Shown piece after piece: positions 47,950-59,769 of a DNA stretch of 64,000 nt. Positions within the stretch are counted from its first letter, which is position 1. Every line of letters starts with the position of its first letter. The position numbers were made by a program, and so were the translations under genes. Under the pieces are notes generated by a model, which saw only the letters and a program-made list of their open reading frames with translations, was not told the origin of the DNA and did no database searches. Source of the stretch: Thermocatellispora tengchongensis (lineage in GTDB: Bacteria > Actinomycetota > Actinomycetes > Streptosporangiales > Streptosporangiaceae). The DNA is taken from the NCBI RefSeq assembly GCF_014202315.1, contig NZ_JACHGN010000017.1, positions 1-64,000 on the forward strand, in the 5' to 3' direction.

Positions 47950-50900
47950 TCGACCGCAAGGCGCTGTTGGAGGACCTGAAGCAGCAGGTCAAGGCGGTCG
48001 AGGCCGACCTTGCCAAGCAGGTCAAGGCTCTGCCGGAGGCCGAGGCGCGGCTGCGCGCGGAGTATGACCAGGCGCGCAAGCTGGGCCGTACGGCGGCGAC
48101 CTGGACTTCCTGGCTCGACGAGCGGGTTACGCAGGTCGGGGTGGCCTGGGTGCTGGGCACGGTCTTCGTGCGCTTCTGCGAGGACAACCGGCTGATCCCC
48201 GAGCCCTACCTGACGGCTCCGGAGGCCGAGCGGCGGGACCTGGCGCAGGCGCGGTACGAGGCGTACGTCGAGGAGGACCCCGACCCGACCTATCGCGGCT
48301 GGTTGGAACGTGCCTTCGCAGAGCTGGGGGAGGGGCAGGCGGGCAAGCTGCTGTTCGACCGGGCGCACAACCCGCTGTTCCAGATCCCGCTCTCGCACGA
48401 CGGGGCGCGGGCACTGCTTGAGTTCTGGCGCGAGCAAGACGAGACGGGAACGCTCGTGCACGACTTCACCGACCCGCTGAGCGAGGACGGCACGTCGGGC
48501 TGGGACACCCGCTTCCTCGGCGACCTGTACCAGGATCTGTCGGAGGCGGCGCGGAAGACGTACGCGCTGCTGCAGACCCCGGAGTTCGTGGAGGAGTTCA
48601 TCCTCGACCGGACGATGGACCCGGCCGTGCGGGAGTTCGGCTTCGAGGAACTGAAGATGATCGACCCGACCTGCGGGTCGGGCCACTTCGTGCTGAGCGC
48701 GTTCCGGCGGCTGGTGCGGCTGTGGGCCGAGCGCCGGCCAGACGTCGATCGGCACGAGCGAGTGCGCGCCGCGCTGGACTCGGTCCATGGGGTGGACGTG
48801 AACCCGTTTGCGGTGGCCATCGCGCGGTTCCGTCTGCTGATGGCCGCTATGGCGGCTGCGAACATCCGGACTCTGCTGGCGGCGGCCAAGTATGACTGGC
48901 CGATCCACCTGGCCGTGGGCGACTCGCTGATCAAGGAACGGCAGCTTGAGTTCGGTGTCCGCGGCACCACAGGTCAGGGAGAGTTGGAACTCGTCGCTGA
49001 CCAGGAGGACGAACTGGCCAAGTTCACTTACGCTACGGAGGACGTAGGTGAGCATCCGGGCATTTTGGAGCCGGGCCGCTACCACGTAGTGGTCGGCAAC
49101 CCACCGTACATCACTGTCAAGGACAAGAAGCTGAATGAGCTGTACCGAGAGCTGTACAAAGCCTGTGCGGGTACGTATGCGCTCTCAGTGCCATTCGCGC
49201 AGCGGTTCTTTGAGCTGGCCAAGCGGGGCGATGCTGACGGACGGGGTTATGGCTTGGTCGGTCAGATTACTGCGAACTCGTTTATGAAGCGGGAGTTCGG
49301 TACCAAGCTCATCGAGGAGTTTTTCGCTCATAAGGTCGAGTTGACCGAGGTCATCGACACGTCGGGCGCGTTCATCCCTGGGCATGGGACTCCGACCGTG
49401 ATTCTCATCGGCACACGGCGTTCGGGGAAGAACCGTGCGGAAACCGTCCGCACAGTTCGGAGTGTGCAGGGCGAGCCATCCGAGCCGGAGAATGCCGAGA
49501 ATGGGCTGGTCTGGAACGCGATCGTTGAACAGATTGATAAGCCAGGGTCTGTCAGCCGGTGGGTATCTGCTGCTGACCTCGCCCGTGAACGGTACTTCGC
49601 AAAGCAGCCCTGGGTGCTTGCTGATGGCGGACTTGAAATGGTCGAGCAGCTTGACGCTGTCAGCGCACAGCGCATGAAAATGGTAATAGATCCACCTATC
49701 GGCCGGGCGATCCGAGCTGGCGCGGATGAAGCATACATCCGGCCGCTTCGTGCGAGTTACAGAACTGTTGCCAATCCCGAAGGCTTGCGCCCTCTGATGG
49801 TTGGAGAGATCGTTCGCGACTGGAGGGCTGAACCTGAAGAGGCCATCTGGTTCCCCTATGCGAAGGAACTGCGTCCCGGAGATCTTGCGACTGACCTCTG
49901 GCCATTGCGGCGCGTGCTTGAAGTGCGACGCACCTTCCAAGGGGATATGGCTGACGCGGGTCTCAAGTGGTGGGACTACATGCAGTACACCTCTTCTGTC
50001 TACCGCACATCGCTGTCGATCGTATTTGGGTTCGTTGCGACACATAACCACTTCGTGCTGGATCGGGGAGGGAAGGTATTCAACCGTTCTGCCCCAGTGA
50101 TTAAGCTACGGGAGGGAGCGAGCGAGGAGGAGCATCTGCGGCTGCTTGGACTGCTCAACAGCTCCACTGCCTGCTTCTGGCTCAAGATGATGAGTCAGTC
50201 AAAGGGTAATGGTGGAATCGGTGGCGGCATATCGGATGAGCTTTGGGAGCACCGATTTGAATTCACCGGTTCCAGTCTTGAGAAGTTCCCCATTCCTGTA
50301 AAATTTCCCACCGAGCTCGGCGCAGCCCTTGATGCCCTCGCTCGACAGCTTGGTACGACCAGCCCTTCTGCCATCGCCGCCGCAGGAACTCCTACCGCTA
50401 CTACTCTGCGTGAGGCCAGGGTAGCCTGGCAGGCTATCCGGGCCAGAATGATTGCTCTTCAAGAGGAACTGGACTGGAAGGTCTATTCGATCTACGACCT
50501 TTACCAAGAGGACCTGCACACCCCAAGCGAGGCCGACGTGCCTGAACTGGCCGTTGGGGAGCGCGCCTTCGAAATCGTGCTCGCCCGCCGCTTGGCCAGA
50601 GGAGAGGCATCGGACGAGTGGTTCAAGCGGCACGGATCTACGCCGATCATCGAGATCCCGGGGCACTGGCCTGAGTCGTACAAGCAGATCGTGCAGAAGC
50701 GCATCGACGCCATCGAATCCTCTCGCGCCATCGGGATGATCGAGCGGCCCGAGTACAAGCGGCGCTGGGCGACTGAGGGATGGGACGCCCTCCAGGAGAA
50801 GGCACTCCGCTCCTGGCTCCTGGATCGCATCGAAGCGCGCGAGCACTGGTACGACGAAAATGGCCAGCCAGCCATGATCACGCTCGCACGCCTTGCCGAC

Positions 50901-51563
50901 GCCCTCTCCCGCGACGAGGACTTCGCCTCTGTAGCCGCCCTTTACGCTCCCCGCCGAGAGTTGATGGCCGTTGTCTCCGAGCTCCTCGCCGACGAGCACG
51001 TTCCGTTCCTCGCCGTACTTCGCTACAAGCCGTCCGGCCTGAAGAAGCGCGCCGACTGGGAGCATGTCTGGGACCTCCAGCGCCAAGAAGACGCCGCCCC
51101 GGACGAGCCGAGCAAGCGGAAGATCCGCGACTCGATCCCCGTGCCGCCGAAGTACACATCGGCCGACTTCATCAAGCCGTCCTACTGGCGGGCACGCGGC
51201 AAGCTCGATGTGCCCAAGGAGCGGTTCATCTCCTACCCCTCGACCACCTCTGGCACCCCAGAGCTGTACGGCTGGGCGGGCTGGGACCATCGCGAACAGG
51301 CTCAGGCGCTGGCCACGTACTTCACCAACCACGCCCTGTCCACCGAGGAGATCACCCCGTTCCTCGCGGGCCTGCTGGAACTGCAGCCATGGCTATATCA
51401 GTGGCACAACGAGTTCGACCCCATGTACAGCGGTTCCCCGGCCGACTTCTTCGCCGGCTACCGCCAGCAGATTCAGGGCGAGTACGGCCTGACCGACGAC
51501 GCCCTGCGAAACTGGCGGCCGGCCGCCCCCGTGCGCGGACGCCGTGCCGCGAAAAGGGAGTAG
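47946..51563 (+). CDS. pglX: BREX type 2 adenine-specific DNA methyltransferase PglX
   Basis: A 1205-residue N6-adenine methyltransferase. ATG 47946 overlaps pglW (ATGA). SAM motif I IDPTCGSGHFVLSAF (about 239-247), then VHGVDVNPFAVAIARFRLLM, and catalytic motif IV VVVGNPPYITVKDKK (NPPY at about 385). The centre (about residues 390-870) holds target-recognition and insertion segments; the C-terminus is helical (YKRRWATEGWDALQEKALRS). PglX marks host DNA and is essential for BREX protection. Codons are strongly GC3-biased up to about 48,980 and again after about 50,520, but clearly less so in between. No mononucleotide run typical of pglX phase variation was seen. Length is normal. Confidence 0.93.
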   Translation: MIDRKALLEDLKQQVKAVEADLAKQVKALPEAEARLRAEYDQARKLGRTAATWTSWLDERVTQVGVAWVLGTVFVRFCEDNRLIPEPYLTAPEAERRDLAQARYEAYVEEDPDPTYRGWLERAFAELGEGQAGKLLFDRAHNPLFQIPLSHDGARALLEFWREQDETGTLVHDFTDPLSEDGTSGWDTRFLGDLYQDLSEAARKTYALLQTPEFVEEFILDRTMDPAVREFGFEELKMIDPTCGSGHFVLSAFRRLVRLWAERRPDVDRHERVRAALDSVHGVDVNPFAVAIARFRLLMAAMAAANIRTLLAAAKYDWPIHLAVGDSLIKERQLEFGVRGTTGQGELELVADQEDELAKFTYATEDVGEHPGILEPGRYHVVVGNPPYITVKDKKLNELYRELYKACAGTYALSVPFAQRFFELAKRGDADGRGYGLVGQITANSFMKREFGTKLIEEFFAHKVELTEVIDTSGAFIPGHGTPTVILIGTRRSGKNRAETVRTVRSVQGEPSEPENAENGLVWNAIVEQIDKPGSVSRWVSAADLARERYFAKQPWVLADGGLEMVEQLDAVSAQRMKMVIDPPIGRAIRAGADEAYIRPLRASYRTVANPEGLRPLMVGEIVRDWRAEPEEAIWFPYAKELRPGDLATDLWPLRRVLEVRRTFQGDMADAGLKWWDYMQYTSSVYRTSLSIVFGFVATHNHFVLDRGGKVFNRSAPVIKLREGASEEEHLRLLGLLNSSTACFWLKMMSQSKGNGGIGGGISDELWEHRFEFTGSSLEKFPIPVKFPTELGAALDALARQLGTTSPSAIAAAGTPTATTLREARVAWQAIRARMIALQEELDWKVYSIYDLYQEDLHTPSEADVPELAVGERAFEIVLARRLARGEASDEWFKRHGSTPIIEIPGHWPESYKQIVQKRIDAIESSRAIGMIERPEYKRRWATEGWDALQEKALRSWLLDRIEAREHWYDENGQPAMITLARLADALSRDEDFASVAALYAPRRELMAVVSELLADEHVPFLAVLRYKPSGLKKRADWEHVWDLQRQEDAAPDEPSKRKIRDSIPVPPKYTSADFIKPSYWRARGKLDVPKERFISYPSTTSGTPELYGWAGWDHREQAQALATYFTNHALSTEEITPFLAGLLELQPWLYQWHNEFDPMYSGSPADFFAGYRQQIQGEYGLTDDALRNWRPAAPVRGRRAAKRE

Positions 51564-51565
51564 CC

Positions 51566-51609
51566 AGGCAGGCGAACGGCATAGGCAGGCAGAGGCAAGG
51601 CACAGGCGG
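51566..51609 (+). repeat. Imperfect AGGCA-type repeat between pglX and pglY
   Basis: The only real gap within the pglW-Z unit (70 bp) begins with GCAGGCGAACGGCATAGGCA and continues GGCAGAGGCAAGGCACAGGC, i.e. about six imperfect AGGCA/AGGCG units. It is purine-rich and lies 25 bp before the pglY ATG. It could be prone to slippage and change pglY translation efficiency. Confidence 0.35.
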
Positions 51610-51633
51610 TAGCGAAGGAGAGCGAGAAGGTCC

Positions 51634-54600
51634 ATGGCAGAGCAGCCCCTCCTGAAGGATGTCATCGACATCAAGGAGTCCATCTCCACCTCGGACTTCG
51701 TGCTGAGCCTTGCCGAGGCGGTGACGCCCGAGGGGGCTGAGCACGCCCTCAAGGACTACGTCGTCACGGAGCGGCTGCTGGAGAACTTCGACGAGGCGCT
51801 CGGGCTGATCAAATCGGCTCTGGACGGGCACACGTCGAAGGCCGCTTACCTGCACGGTTCGTTCGGTTCCGGTAAGTCACACTTCATGGCGGTGCTGTAC
51901 GCGCTGCTCAGCGGCGACCCAGCGGCCCGCGCCCGCAGTGAGTTCGACCCCGTGCTGACCAAGCACGAATGGCTGGACACCGACGGCAAGCGGTTCCTGC
52001 TGGTGCCGTACCACATGCTCGGTGCCAAGGCCCTGGAGCAGCGCGTACTGGGCGGCTATGTCAGCCACGTCAAGAAGCTGCACCCGGACGCGCCGACGCC
52101 CCAGGTGTACCGAACCGATGCGCTGTTCACCGACATCCGGGCCATGCGGGCGCGGATGGGGGACGCCGCGGTGATCGCGGGGCTCGGCTCTGGGGGCGGG
52201 GCGGCCGACGAGGACGACGAGTGGGGTGAGTCGTTCGCCTGGACCTCCGAGCTGCTCGACACGGCGCTTTCGGCTGAGGAGACGCACGACAGCGGCGTAC
52301 CGCTGGACCTGGTCCATCCGACCACGCCGACCGAGCTGCGGGCCAAACTCGTGCAGGACGCGAGCACCAATCTGCTGCCCGGGTTCGCGAAGAACGCCGC
52401 TGAGGACGAGCACGGCTTCATCTCTCTGGACGCTGGCCTGTCGGTAATCGCCGAGCACGCGAAGTCGCTGGGCTACGACGGCCTGATCCTGTTCATGGAC
52501 GAGCTGATCCTGTGGCTGGCGACGCTCATCCACGACCAGAAGTTCGTGGCCCGCGAGGCCAGTAAAATCACGAACTTCGTGGAGGGCGGGGACGCCCGGC
52601 GGGCGATCCCCATCGTCTCGTTCATCGCCCGCCAGCGCGACCTGCGCGAGTTGGTCGGCGAGGAGGTGTCGGGCGCGGCGGAGGCGTCCATCCAGGACAC
52701 GCTGAACCTCGCCTCGGGGCGGTTCGACAAGATCACGCTGGAGGACCGCAACCTCCCGCAGATCGCGAACGCCCGCCTCCTGAGGCCCAAGGAGGGCAAG
52801 CAGGCACTGATCGACGCGGCGTTCGAGCGCACAAAGAAGGTCGGCCCGCAGGTGTGGGACACGCTGCTCGGCTCCGACAAGGGGACGACCGGGGCGGATG
52901 AGGAGTCGTTCCGGCTCACCTATCCCTTCTCGCCGGCCTTCATGGACACCCTGGTGCACATCTCCTCCGCGTTGCAGCGCTCCCGCACGGGTCTGAAGCT
53001 GATGGGACAATTGCTCGCCGCGCACCGGGATGACCTGCGGCTTGGGGATCTGGTCCCGCTGGGCGATCTGTACCCGGTGATCGCCGACGGTGGTGACAAG
53101 CCGTTCGTCGACAGCCTGAAAGTGGTGTTCGAGGCGGCCGACAAGCTGTACAAAACCAAGCTCCGGCCGTATCTGCTAACCTCCTATGACGTTACCGAGG
53201 ACGATGTGGAGCGGTACCTGCATCGTCGTGAAAGCATCACCGATCCCGGGCTGGCGCAGCGTTGCAGGTCATTCGTCGGTGACAACCGCCTGATCTGCAC
53301 GCTGCTGCTGTCGGCGCTCGCGCCGAGCGTGCCCGCCCTGAGCGACCTTACGAACCGCCGTCTCGGCGCACTCAATCACGGCTCGGTGACCGCGCCGATC
53401 CCGGGCAGCGAGGTCGGCATCATCAAAAACAAGGTCGCGGAGTGGGCCGCCCGCTTCCCCGAGATCAAGGAGACCGGCACCGGCGCCAACGCGGGCGTAC
53501 GGCTGGAGTTGACCGGCGTCGACGTCGACTCCGCTATCGCCAACGCAGCCGTCAACGACAACCCCGGCAACCGGATGGCGCTCGCCAAGCGGTTGCTCGC
53601 CGAGGAGCTGGGTGTGGACCGCTCCGACGGCAGGCTCGGCGCGGACGACCTGAACCTGGTGTGGAGAGGCTCCAACCGGTCGGTAGAGGTGATCTTCGGC
53701 AACATCGCCGATGAGGACGATCTGCCCGACCACGAGTTGCAGCCGCAGATCGAGGGACGGTGGCGGATCGTCGTCGACCTGCCCTTCGACGAGGGCGCGT
53801 ACGGTCCGGTCGATGACGTCAACCGGATGCGTGGTCTGCGGGAGCGGCAGGGCGAGCCCGCGCTCACGGTGGCGTGGGTGCCGGCGCACCTGTCCGCCCA
53901 GCGGTTCGCGGACTTCCGCAGGCTCCTCGTCATCGATAAGGCGCTCGCCGACGACAACCGGTTCGCCACGCAGTACGCGGCCCATCTCAACGCCGACAAC
54001 CGGGCACGTGCCAAAGGGCTGCTGGAGACTCAGCGTGGAGCCCTGCTCAAGCAGGTGAAGGGGGCCTTCAAGCAGGCGTACGGCCTGGCGGACAAGAAGG
54101 CATCCGATGTCGAGCTGGGCTTCGACGACCACCTCGTGGCGCTGCCCGACGTCGGCGGGCTGACCATCTCGTTCGCCAAGCCGATGCGCGAGGCCATCAG
54201 GGACATCGCCGGCAAGCTGCTCGCCTTCCAGTTCCCCGCGCACCCAGACCTCGATCCGGGCGGCATGGGCGTCGCGGTGAAGCCGGCGGACGCAAGAACG
54301 ATCCTGGCGCACGTCCGGACTGCGGCGGAGTCCCGGGACCGGCGGGTCGAGGTGCCGGAGAAGGACCGCAAGCTGATGCTCCGCGTTGCCGAGCCGCTCG
54401 GCCTTGGGCAGCAGAAGGAGGCGTACTTCGCGCTGTCCACCCGCTGGGCCGACCATTTCCGGCGGATGGCGCAGACGGAGGGCGTCACCGGGGACCTGAG
54501 CCTGATCACCCTCGTCGGCTGGACGGACAGACCGGAGAAGCGTGGGCTGGAGCCCTTCCTCGCCACCCTCGTGGTCGCCGCGTTCGCCGAGATGGACGAT

Positions 54601-55533
54601 CGGGTGTGGGTACGCGGTGGAGTCCCGATCGACCCGGCACCCGAGCTGTCGCAGATCAAGCCGGGCGATGCGCTGCGCAGCCAGCCGCTGCCGGGCGAGG
54701 ATGACTGGAACGAGGCCAGGCTCCGGTACGAGACCATCTTCGGGAAGAAGCCGCCGATGCTGCGGCGCGGGCGGATGGTGAACCAGTTCGCCAGGCAGAT
54801 CGTCGAGAGCGCCCGCAGCTACCAGGAACCGACGGCGGAATTGGTCCGGCAACTGGAGACGCACGCCACGTTCCTCGACCTGGACGAAACCGAGGAGAAG
54901 GGGCGGCTCGCGCTCGCCCGACGCTCGCGCGACCTACTGCAGAAGCTGGCTCCCATGGCACAGGGGGCGGCAGGTGCGAGCGGGGCGAAGAAGACCGTCG
55001 AGACGCTGGCCCGGTTCGACCTCGGACAGGTGAGCCCCGAACGGTACGGGACCTGCATCAAGCGGGCGCACGACGTCGCGCAGGCGCTGGTGGTGGCGGC
55101 CTGGGACACATTGGAACTGGCCGAGGGGCAGGGGCCCGATGGACAGGCGCTGCTGCAGTCCCTGCGCGGTGCGGCCCGGGCCGATCAGATGACAACCGAC
55201 CTCATCGGCGCCCTGGAACACACCCGCCGCGAGGTCACCGCCCTGATCAAGCGCAACCAGCCCCGGCCCGTCACGCCGACCCCGACGCCGCCCATCTCGC
55301 CCTCTCCAACGCCGGTCCGGGGTGCGGGGGACGTGGACCTGACCACGCCTACCAGTGATCCGCGCGTCCCAGAGGATAAGGAAGGCGGGGCGAGCACCCG
55401 GGTGCGTCGTTCGGGCAGCAGGCGCACGACGGCGGCCAAGGCAGTCGCTGCATTGGAGGCGGAACTGGCGGAGCTGGCGGCCCGAGACCCGAACGCCGCC
55501 ATCGAGATCACTTGGCAGGTCGTGGATCGATGA
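51634..55533 (+). CDS. pglY: BREX type 2 ATPase PglY
   Basis: A 1299-residue P-loop ATPase. Walker A is [11 protein letters not shown] (75-83), Walker [15 protein letters not shown] (about 283-294). Characteristic start: [40 protein letters not shown]. The C-terminal 100 residues are a Pro/Thr-rich linker ([14 protein letters not shown]) and a basic helix ending WQVVDR, probably a docking tail. PglY works with PglZ, but its exact step is unknown; it corresponds to the large ATPase BrxC of other BREX types. Ribosome site GGAGAGCGAGAAGG before ATG 51634. Its TGA overlaps the pglZ ATG. Confidence 0.92.
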   Translation: MAEQPLLKDVIDIKESISTSDFVLSLAEAVTPEGAEHALKDYVVTERLLENFDEALGLIKSALDGHTSKAAYLHGSFGSGKSHFMAVLYALLSGDPAARARSEFDPVLTKHEWLDTDGKRFLLVPYHMLGAKALEQRVLGGYVSHVKKLHPDAPTPQVYRTDALFTDIRAMRARMGDAAVIAGLGSGGGAADEDDEWGESFAWTSELLDTALSAEETHDSGVPLDLVHPTTPTELRAKLVQDASTNLLPGFAKNAAEDEHGFISLDAGLSVIAEHAKSLGYDGLILFMDELILWLATLIHDQKFVAREASKITNFVEGGDARRAIPIVSFIARQRDLRELVGEEVSGAAEASIQDTLNLASGRFDKITLEDRNLPQIANARLLRPKEGKQALIDAAFERTKKVGPQVWDTLLGSDKGTTGADEESFRLTYPFSPAFMDTLVHISSALQRSRTGLKLMGQLLAAHRDDLRLGDLVPLGDLYPVIADGGDKPFVDSLKVVFEAADKLYKTKLRPYLLTSYDVTEDDVERYLHRRESITDPGLAQRCRSFVGDNRLICTLLLSALAPSVPALSDLTNRRLGALNHGSVTAPIPGSEVGIIKNKVAEWAARFPEIKETGTGANAGVRLELTGVDVDSAIANAAVNDNPGNRMALAKRLLAEELGVDRSDGRLGADDLNLVWRGSNRSVEVIFGNIADEDDLPDHELQPQIEGRWRIVVDLPFDEGAYGPVDDVNRMRGLRERQGEPALTVAWVPAHLSAQRFADFRRLLVIDKALADDNRFATQYAAHLNADNRARAKGLLETQRGALLKQVKGAFKQAYGLADKKASDVELGFDDHLVALPDVGGLTISFAKPMREAIRDIAGKLLAFQFPAHPDLDPGGMGVAVKPADARTILAHVRTAAESRDRRVEVPEKDRKLMLRVAEPLGLGQQKEAYFALSTRWADHFRRMAQTEGVTGDLSLITLVGWTDRPEKRGLEPFLATLVVAAFAEMDDRVWVRGGVPIDPAPELSQIKPGDALRSQPLPGEDDWNEARLRYETIFGKKPPMLRRGRMVNQFARQIVESARSYQEPTAELVRQLETHATFLDLDETEEKGRLALARRSRDLLQKLAPMAQGAAGASGAKKTVETLARFDLGQVSPERYGTCIKRAHDVAQALVVAAWDTLELAEGQGPDGQALLQSLRGAARADQMTTDLIGALEHTRREVTALIKRNQPRPVTPTPTPPISPSPTPVRGAGDVDLTTPTSDPRVPEDKEGGASTRVRRSGSRRTTAAKAVAALEAELAELAARDPNAAIEITWQVVDR

Positions 55534-58415
55534 GCACGGCGGTCACCACCGGAAGCACGGGTGCGATGCGGTTGACCACCGCGACCGTGACCCAGTTCCT
55601 GTCCTCCCAGTCATCGCTGAAGGACTCCCTCACCGGGACCGGGCGGCGGCGGGTCGTGCTGCTGAGATCGGCGCCCCAGTGGGACGGACCTGGGGAACTG
55701 ACCTGGGGCGAGGGACGGCGCGCCCGGATCGCGGCGGCCCCATCGCCGCTGGCCGTGCACGAACTGGTGCTCGACCATCTGTCGGCGCAGACGACGGGCC
55801 CCCAGGTGCTGGTGGTGCTGACCGACAGGGAGCAGAACGAACTCGACCCGGCGATCCTCGCCCGTACGCACAAGCAGCGCATCGAGACCGTCGACGGCTG
55901 GAACGTCGTGCGGGAGGCCTTCGGTGCCGAGCAGGTCGACCCGCGGCTCAGGGCTGACGGTTGGGCCGCTGAAGCGCTCCTCGACGCCACCCCGCCGGGG
56001 GGTTGGCCGCCGCTGGCCGGAGGGCTTCTGTCGCGCCGTACCGCCCTGTCGGCGCTTGCGCTGCGCCGCCTGCGCCTCGGCCGCTACGACACCGATGGGA
56101 AAGCGACGACCGGCCTGGCGCAGAGCGGTGACGGCCTCGACACCCACACTCTCCTGCGGTGGTCGCTCACCCCCGGTGGGCCGGAGCGACTGCTGGCACT
56201 GCGCGGCCCGGAGCGTGCCGGATTGGTGACATTCCTCGGCGAAGAGGACCAGGGCGGACTCGCCGGGCGGGCGCTGCTCGCGCTGGTGGAAGCCGAGCAC
56301 GGAGCGGACGCGGTGCCATTCGGACTGGTGTGCGCGGCCTTGTGGCTGCATGCTGAGGCGGACACGCAGACGTACCGGTTGCGGGGACGGGCCGAGCGGT
56401 GGTTCGGAGAGAAACCGCCCGCGGCCGGTGACGCTCTGGACACCCTCGTGGCGACATTCGGGCGCTCCTGTGAGGAGTTCGTGACCACGCTGCTGGAGGT
56501 GGGCCGTACCGGCGGGGACGAGGAGACGGCGCGCGAGGCGCGCCGGATCGCCGGCCCAGTGCTGGACCGTGCCGCCTCCCTGGCCCGGCAGTTCGGGGCC
56601 GAGGACGCCGTTGAAGCCAGCCCGGTGTTGGTGGCCGGGCTGGAGGCACGCTTCGCGCGGGTCGGGCGGGCGCTCGCCGCCGATGAGCCGCGCGCCGTCG
56701 AGCAGGCGATACGGGTCCTGGACGAGCATCACATGGCCCGCGATCCGGACGTGCGGGTACGGATCGAGCGGGCCCGCATGGGGCAGCGGCTCGCGCGGTG
56801 GCTCGCCACCGACCCGGTCACGTCCACGGACACGGTGGCGGCGGCGATCGAGCGCCACATCGCCGAGACCGGCTGGGTGGACCAAGCGCTGGAGCACATC
56901 GAGGCAGGAGGCGACCCCGGTCCCGAGCTGAAAGCCGCCTACGACATGCTGGGCACCCGCGTACGTAAGCGGCGACGCGAGATCGACCGGGCCTTCGCCA
57001 GGTCGCTCGCCACCTGGACGGCGGCGGGCACCGACCCGGGTTCGATGCTCACTGTGGAGTCCTTCCTCACCCGGGTTGTGAAGCCCGTCGTGACGGCCAA
57101 GACGGGGCGGCGGGTGCTGCTGCTGGTCCTGGACGGGATGAGTGCGGCGATCGCCGGCGAGCTGGGCGAGGAGCTCCGCCGGCATTGGGCCGAGTACGAC
57201 CCGGTGGTGGACCTGGCGGACCGGCCTCCGCGGCGGCGAGCCATGGCGGCCGCCCTGCCGACGCTGACCGCGATCTCACGGACGTCGCTGTTCGCCGGGA
57301 AGCTGATGAAGGGCACGCAGGTCGACGAGAAGCGGCTCTTCCCCACGCACCGGTTCTGGGGCGGGGCCCCGGCCGCTGTCTTCCACAAAGACGATCTGCG
57401 GGGCGAGAGCGTCGGCGACCCGTTCGGGCCAGAGTTGAGCGAAGCCCTCGCCGACGAGCGGACGCACGTAGCGGTCGTGCTGAACACCATCGACGACCGG
57501 CTCGCCAAGGAGCAGAAGCTCGGCGACGGCGCCTGGCGGCTCGACCAGATCGGCAAACTGCGAGAGCTGCTGCGTGTGGCCGCGGCCCAGGGCATGGCGG
57601 TGATCCTCACCAGCGACCACGGGCACGTCGTGGACCGCCACGGAGTGAAGATCGACGGCGACGGCATCGCCTCTGCCCGGCATCGAACGCCTGGTGGTCC
57701 AGTGGCCGAGTCCGAGATCGCGTTGTCTGGGCCGCGGGTGGTGTGGCCGGAGCCGGGCGCCGCGATAGTGGCCCTCTGGGACGCCGACTCCCGCTACACC
57801 GCGCAGAAGGCCGGCTACCACGGCGGCGCCTCGCTCGCCGAGTTCACCATCCCCGTCCTGGCCTTCCTGCCCTTCGGCGCCGAGCCTCCCAAGGGCTGGC
57901 GCGAGCTCGGCGATCAGCATCCGGCATGGTGGTCGCCGGAGCAGAAGACCGTCCGCCCCGCCGCCCCGGTCGTTGCGGCGGCACCCGAGCCGAAGCGGCG
58001 CGTCAAACCGTCGAAGGCCCGCGCTGAGCAGATGGGCGACGCTCTCTTCGACGTGGTCCTGAGCCCCGCGAACGACGACGCCCTGCTGTCTCCTCGCCTC
58101 GTCTCACCCGATGACGCGCTGGTTGAGGCGTTGCTGAAGTCGGAGATCTTCCAGGCACAAGTGGGGTTGCTGGCCCGCAAGCCACCCATGGACAAGGTCG
58201 AGACGGCCATCCGGGCCATGCTCGACACCGGCGCCCTGCCGGTCACCGCCTTGGCCCAGCGCGTCGGCTACCCTGCGGGCCGGGCCGACGGGTTCGCCGC
58301 CGTCCTGCGTCAGCTCCTCAACTACGACGGAGTGCAGGTCCTGGAGACCCTGCCTGATGGACGCACGCTGCGGCTGAACACGGGACTACTACGGGACCAG
58401 TTCGAACTGGGATGA
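55530..58415 (+). CDS. pglZ: BREX type 2 alkaline-phosphatase-superfamily protein PglZ
   Basis: A 961-residue PglZ. ATG 55530 overlaps pglY (ATGA). The C-terminal half carries the PglZ domain: [20 protein letters not shown] (Asp at about 532), [20 protein letters not shown] (nucleophile Ser/Thr region), HRFWGGAP, and [19 protein letters not shown] (metal site DHGH at about 695). The N-terminal half is helical and arginine-rich, as usual in type 2. PglZ is the signature protein of BREX; it is thought to act on DNA or a nucleotide signal, and neither is certain. The Pro/Ala/Lys linker at about residues 805-835 separates a C-terminal winged-helix-like tail. Confidence 0.92.
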   Translation: MSTAVTTGSTGAMRLTTATVTQFLSSQSSLKDSLTGTGRRRVVLLRSAPQWDGPGELTWGEGRRARIAAAPSPLAVHELVLDHLSAQTTGPQVLVVLTDREQNELDPAILARTHKQRIETVDGWNVVREAFGAEQVDPRLRADGWAAEALLDATPPGGWPPLAGGLLSRRTALSALALRRLRLGRYDTDGKATTGLAQSGDGLDTHTLLRWSLTPGGPERLLALRGPERAGLVTFLGEEDQGGLAGRALLALVEAEHGADAVPFGLVCAALWLHAEADTQTYRLRGRAERWFGEKPPAAGDALDTLVATFGRSCEEFVTTLLEVGRTGGDEETAREARRIAGPVLDRAASLARQFGAEDAVEASPVLVAGLEARFARVGRALAADEPRAVEQAIRVLDEHHMARDPDVRVRIERARMGQRLARWLATDPVTSTDTVAAAIERHIAETGWVDQALEHIEAGGDPGPELKAAYDMLGTRVRKRRREIDRAFARSLATWTAAGTDPGSMLTVESFLTRVVKPVVTAKTGRRVLLLVLDGMSAAIAGELGEELRRHWAEYDPVVDLADRPPRRRAMAAALPTLTAISRTSLFAGKLMKGTQVDEKRLFPTHRFWGGAPAAVFHKDDLRGESVGDPFGPELSEALADERTHVAVVLNTIDDRLAKEQKLGDGAWRLDQIGKLRELLRVAAAQGMAVILTSDHGHVVDRHGVKIDGDGIASARHRTPGGPVAESEIALSGPRVVWPEPGAAIVALWDADSRYTAQKAGYHGGASLAEFTIPVLAFLPFGAEPPKGWRELGDQHPAWWSPEQKTVRPAAPVVAAAPEPKRRVKPSKARAEQMGDALFDVVLSPANDDALLSPRLVSPDDALVEALLKSEIFQAQVGLLARKPPMDKVETAIRAMLDTGALPVTALAQRVGYPAGRADGFAAVLRQLLNYDGVQVLETLPDGRTLRLNTGLLRDQFELG

Positions 58416-58440
58416 TGAGCACGATGGGAGACTGGCAGGC

Positions 58441-59769
58441 GTGAGTACCGCTCGGCCCTCCCGTTCCACCCAGGTCAGTACGGTGCGCCGCCGCGCCGTG
58501 ATCGATGCGCTGCGGCGCGGCGCCGTACCCGAGAGCGGGCTCGACCTGCTCGCCACCGGCCTCGACCGCTTCCAGTCGGCGCTCGACGCCGAACTGGACG
58601 CGGTCGCCTCCGGCGCATCGGTGTTCAAGGCCGTGCGGGGCGAGTACGGCTCCGGCAAGACGTTCTTCACCCGGTGGCTGGGGGAGCGGGCCAAACGGCG
58701 GAACTTCGCCACGGCCGAGATTCAGATCTCGGAGACCGAAACGCCCTTGCACCGGCTGGAGACCGTCTACCGGCGGCTGACCGAACGGCTCACCACCGCG
58801 AGCTTCCCGCCGAGCGCTCTGCGGCCGGTGGTGGACGCATGGTTCTACGCGCTGGAGGAGGACGCTCTCAACGCCGGCGCGGGTGAGGACGAGCTGCCCG
58901 CCGAGGTGGAGAAGCTGCTGACCGCCCGACTCATCGAGGTGTCGCGGCACGCGCCGTCCTTCGCGACCGCTCTGCGGGGATACCGCTCCGCGCTCGCCGC
59001 CGGAGACGAGACCATCGCCGCTGCCGTGCTGGCCTGGCTCGGTGGGCAGCCGCACGTCGCCGCTGCCGCCCGCCGGTTCGCGGGCGTGCGCGGCGACCTC
59101 GACCACTTCGGCGCGCTTGGCTTCCTGCAGGGCCTGTTGACCGTGCTGCGCGACGGCGGCCACCCTGGACTCCTCGTCGTGTTGGACGAGGTCGAGACCC
59201 TGCAGCGGGTGCGCTCCGACGCGCGCGACAAAGCGCTCAACGCGCTGCGTCAGCTCATCGACGAGGTGCATTCCGGCCGTTTCCCCGGCCTGTACCTGGT
59301 GATCACCGGTACGCCGGCGTTCTACGACGGGCAGCAGGGAGTGCAGCGCCTCGCACCGCTGGCCCAGCGGCTGGCGACCGACTTCACGACCGACCCCCGC
59401 TTCGACAACCCGCGAGCGGTGCAGATCCGGCTGCCCGGCTTCACCATGGAATCCCTGGTAGACCTCGGAGTGACCGTCCGCGACCTCTACGCCGACGGAG
59501 CCGACGCACCCGACCGGATCAAGGCCCTCGCAGACGACGCCTACATCGCCGACCTGGCGCGAGCGGTCGGTGGGGCGCTGGGCGGCAAGGTCGGGGTCGT
59601 ACCCCGCCTGTTCCTGAAGAAGCTCGTCGGCGACGTTCTCGACCGTATCGATCAGTTCGAGGACTTCGACCCCCGGCAGCACTACACGCTGACCGTGCAC
59701 AGCAGCGAACTCACCGACACGGAACGGAACATCGCCGCCTCGGCCGACGACGTCGACCTGGAACTGTGA
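58441..59769 (+). CDS. brxD: BREX system ATP-binding protein BrxD
   Basis: A 442-residue AAA-like ATPase (DUF2791 / BrxD). Walker A VRGEYGSGKTFFTRWLGERA at about 66-76, Walker B GLLVVLDEVETLQRV at about 243-252, and sensor strip LYLVITGTPAFYDGQQGVQR. Start GTG 58441, 25 bp after pglZ, with GGAG upstream. In type 2 BREX (and some others) BrxD pairs with the helicase BrxHI; the role may be loading of that helicase. The stop overlaps the brxHI start. Length and motifs are standard. Confidence 0.9.
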   Translation: MSTARPSRSTQVSTVRRRAVIDALRRGAVPESGLDLLATGLDRFQSALDAELDAVASGASVFKAVRGEYGSGKTFFTRWLGERAKRRNFATAEIQISETETPLHRLETVYRRLTERLTTASFPPSALRPVVDAWFYALEEDALNAGAGEDELPAEVEKLLTARLIEVSRHAPSFATALRGYRSALAAGDETIAAAVLAWLGGQPHVAAAARRFAGVRGDLDHFGALGFLQGLLTVLRDGGHPGLLVVLDEVETLQRVRSDARDKALNALRQLIDEVHSGRFPGLYLVITGTPAFYDGQQGVQRLAPLAQRLATDFTTDPRFDNPRAVQIRLPGFTMESLVDLGVTVRDLYADGADAPDRIKALADDAYIADLARAVGGALGGKVGVVPRLFLKKLVGDVLDRIDQFEDFDPRQHYTLTVHSSELTDTERNIAASADDVDLEL

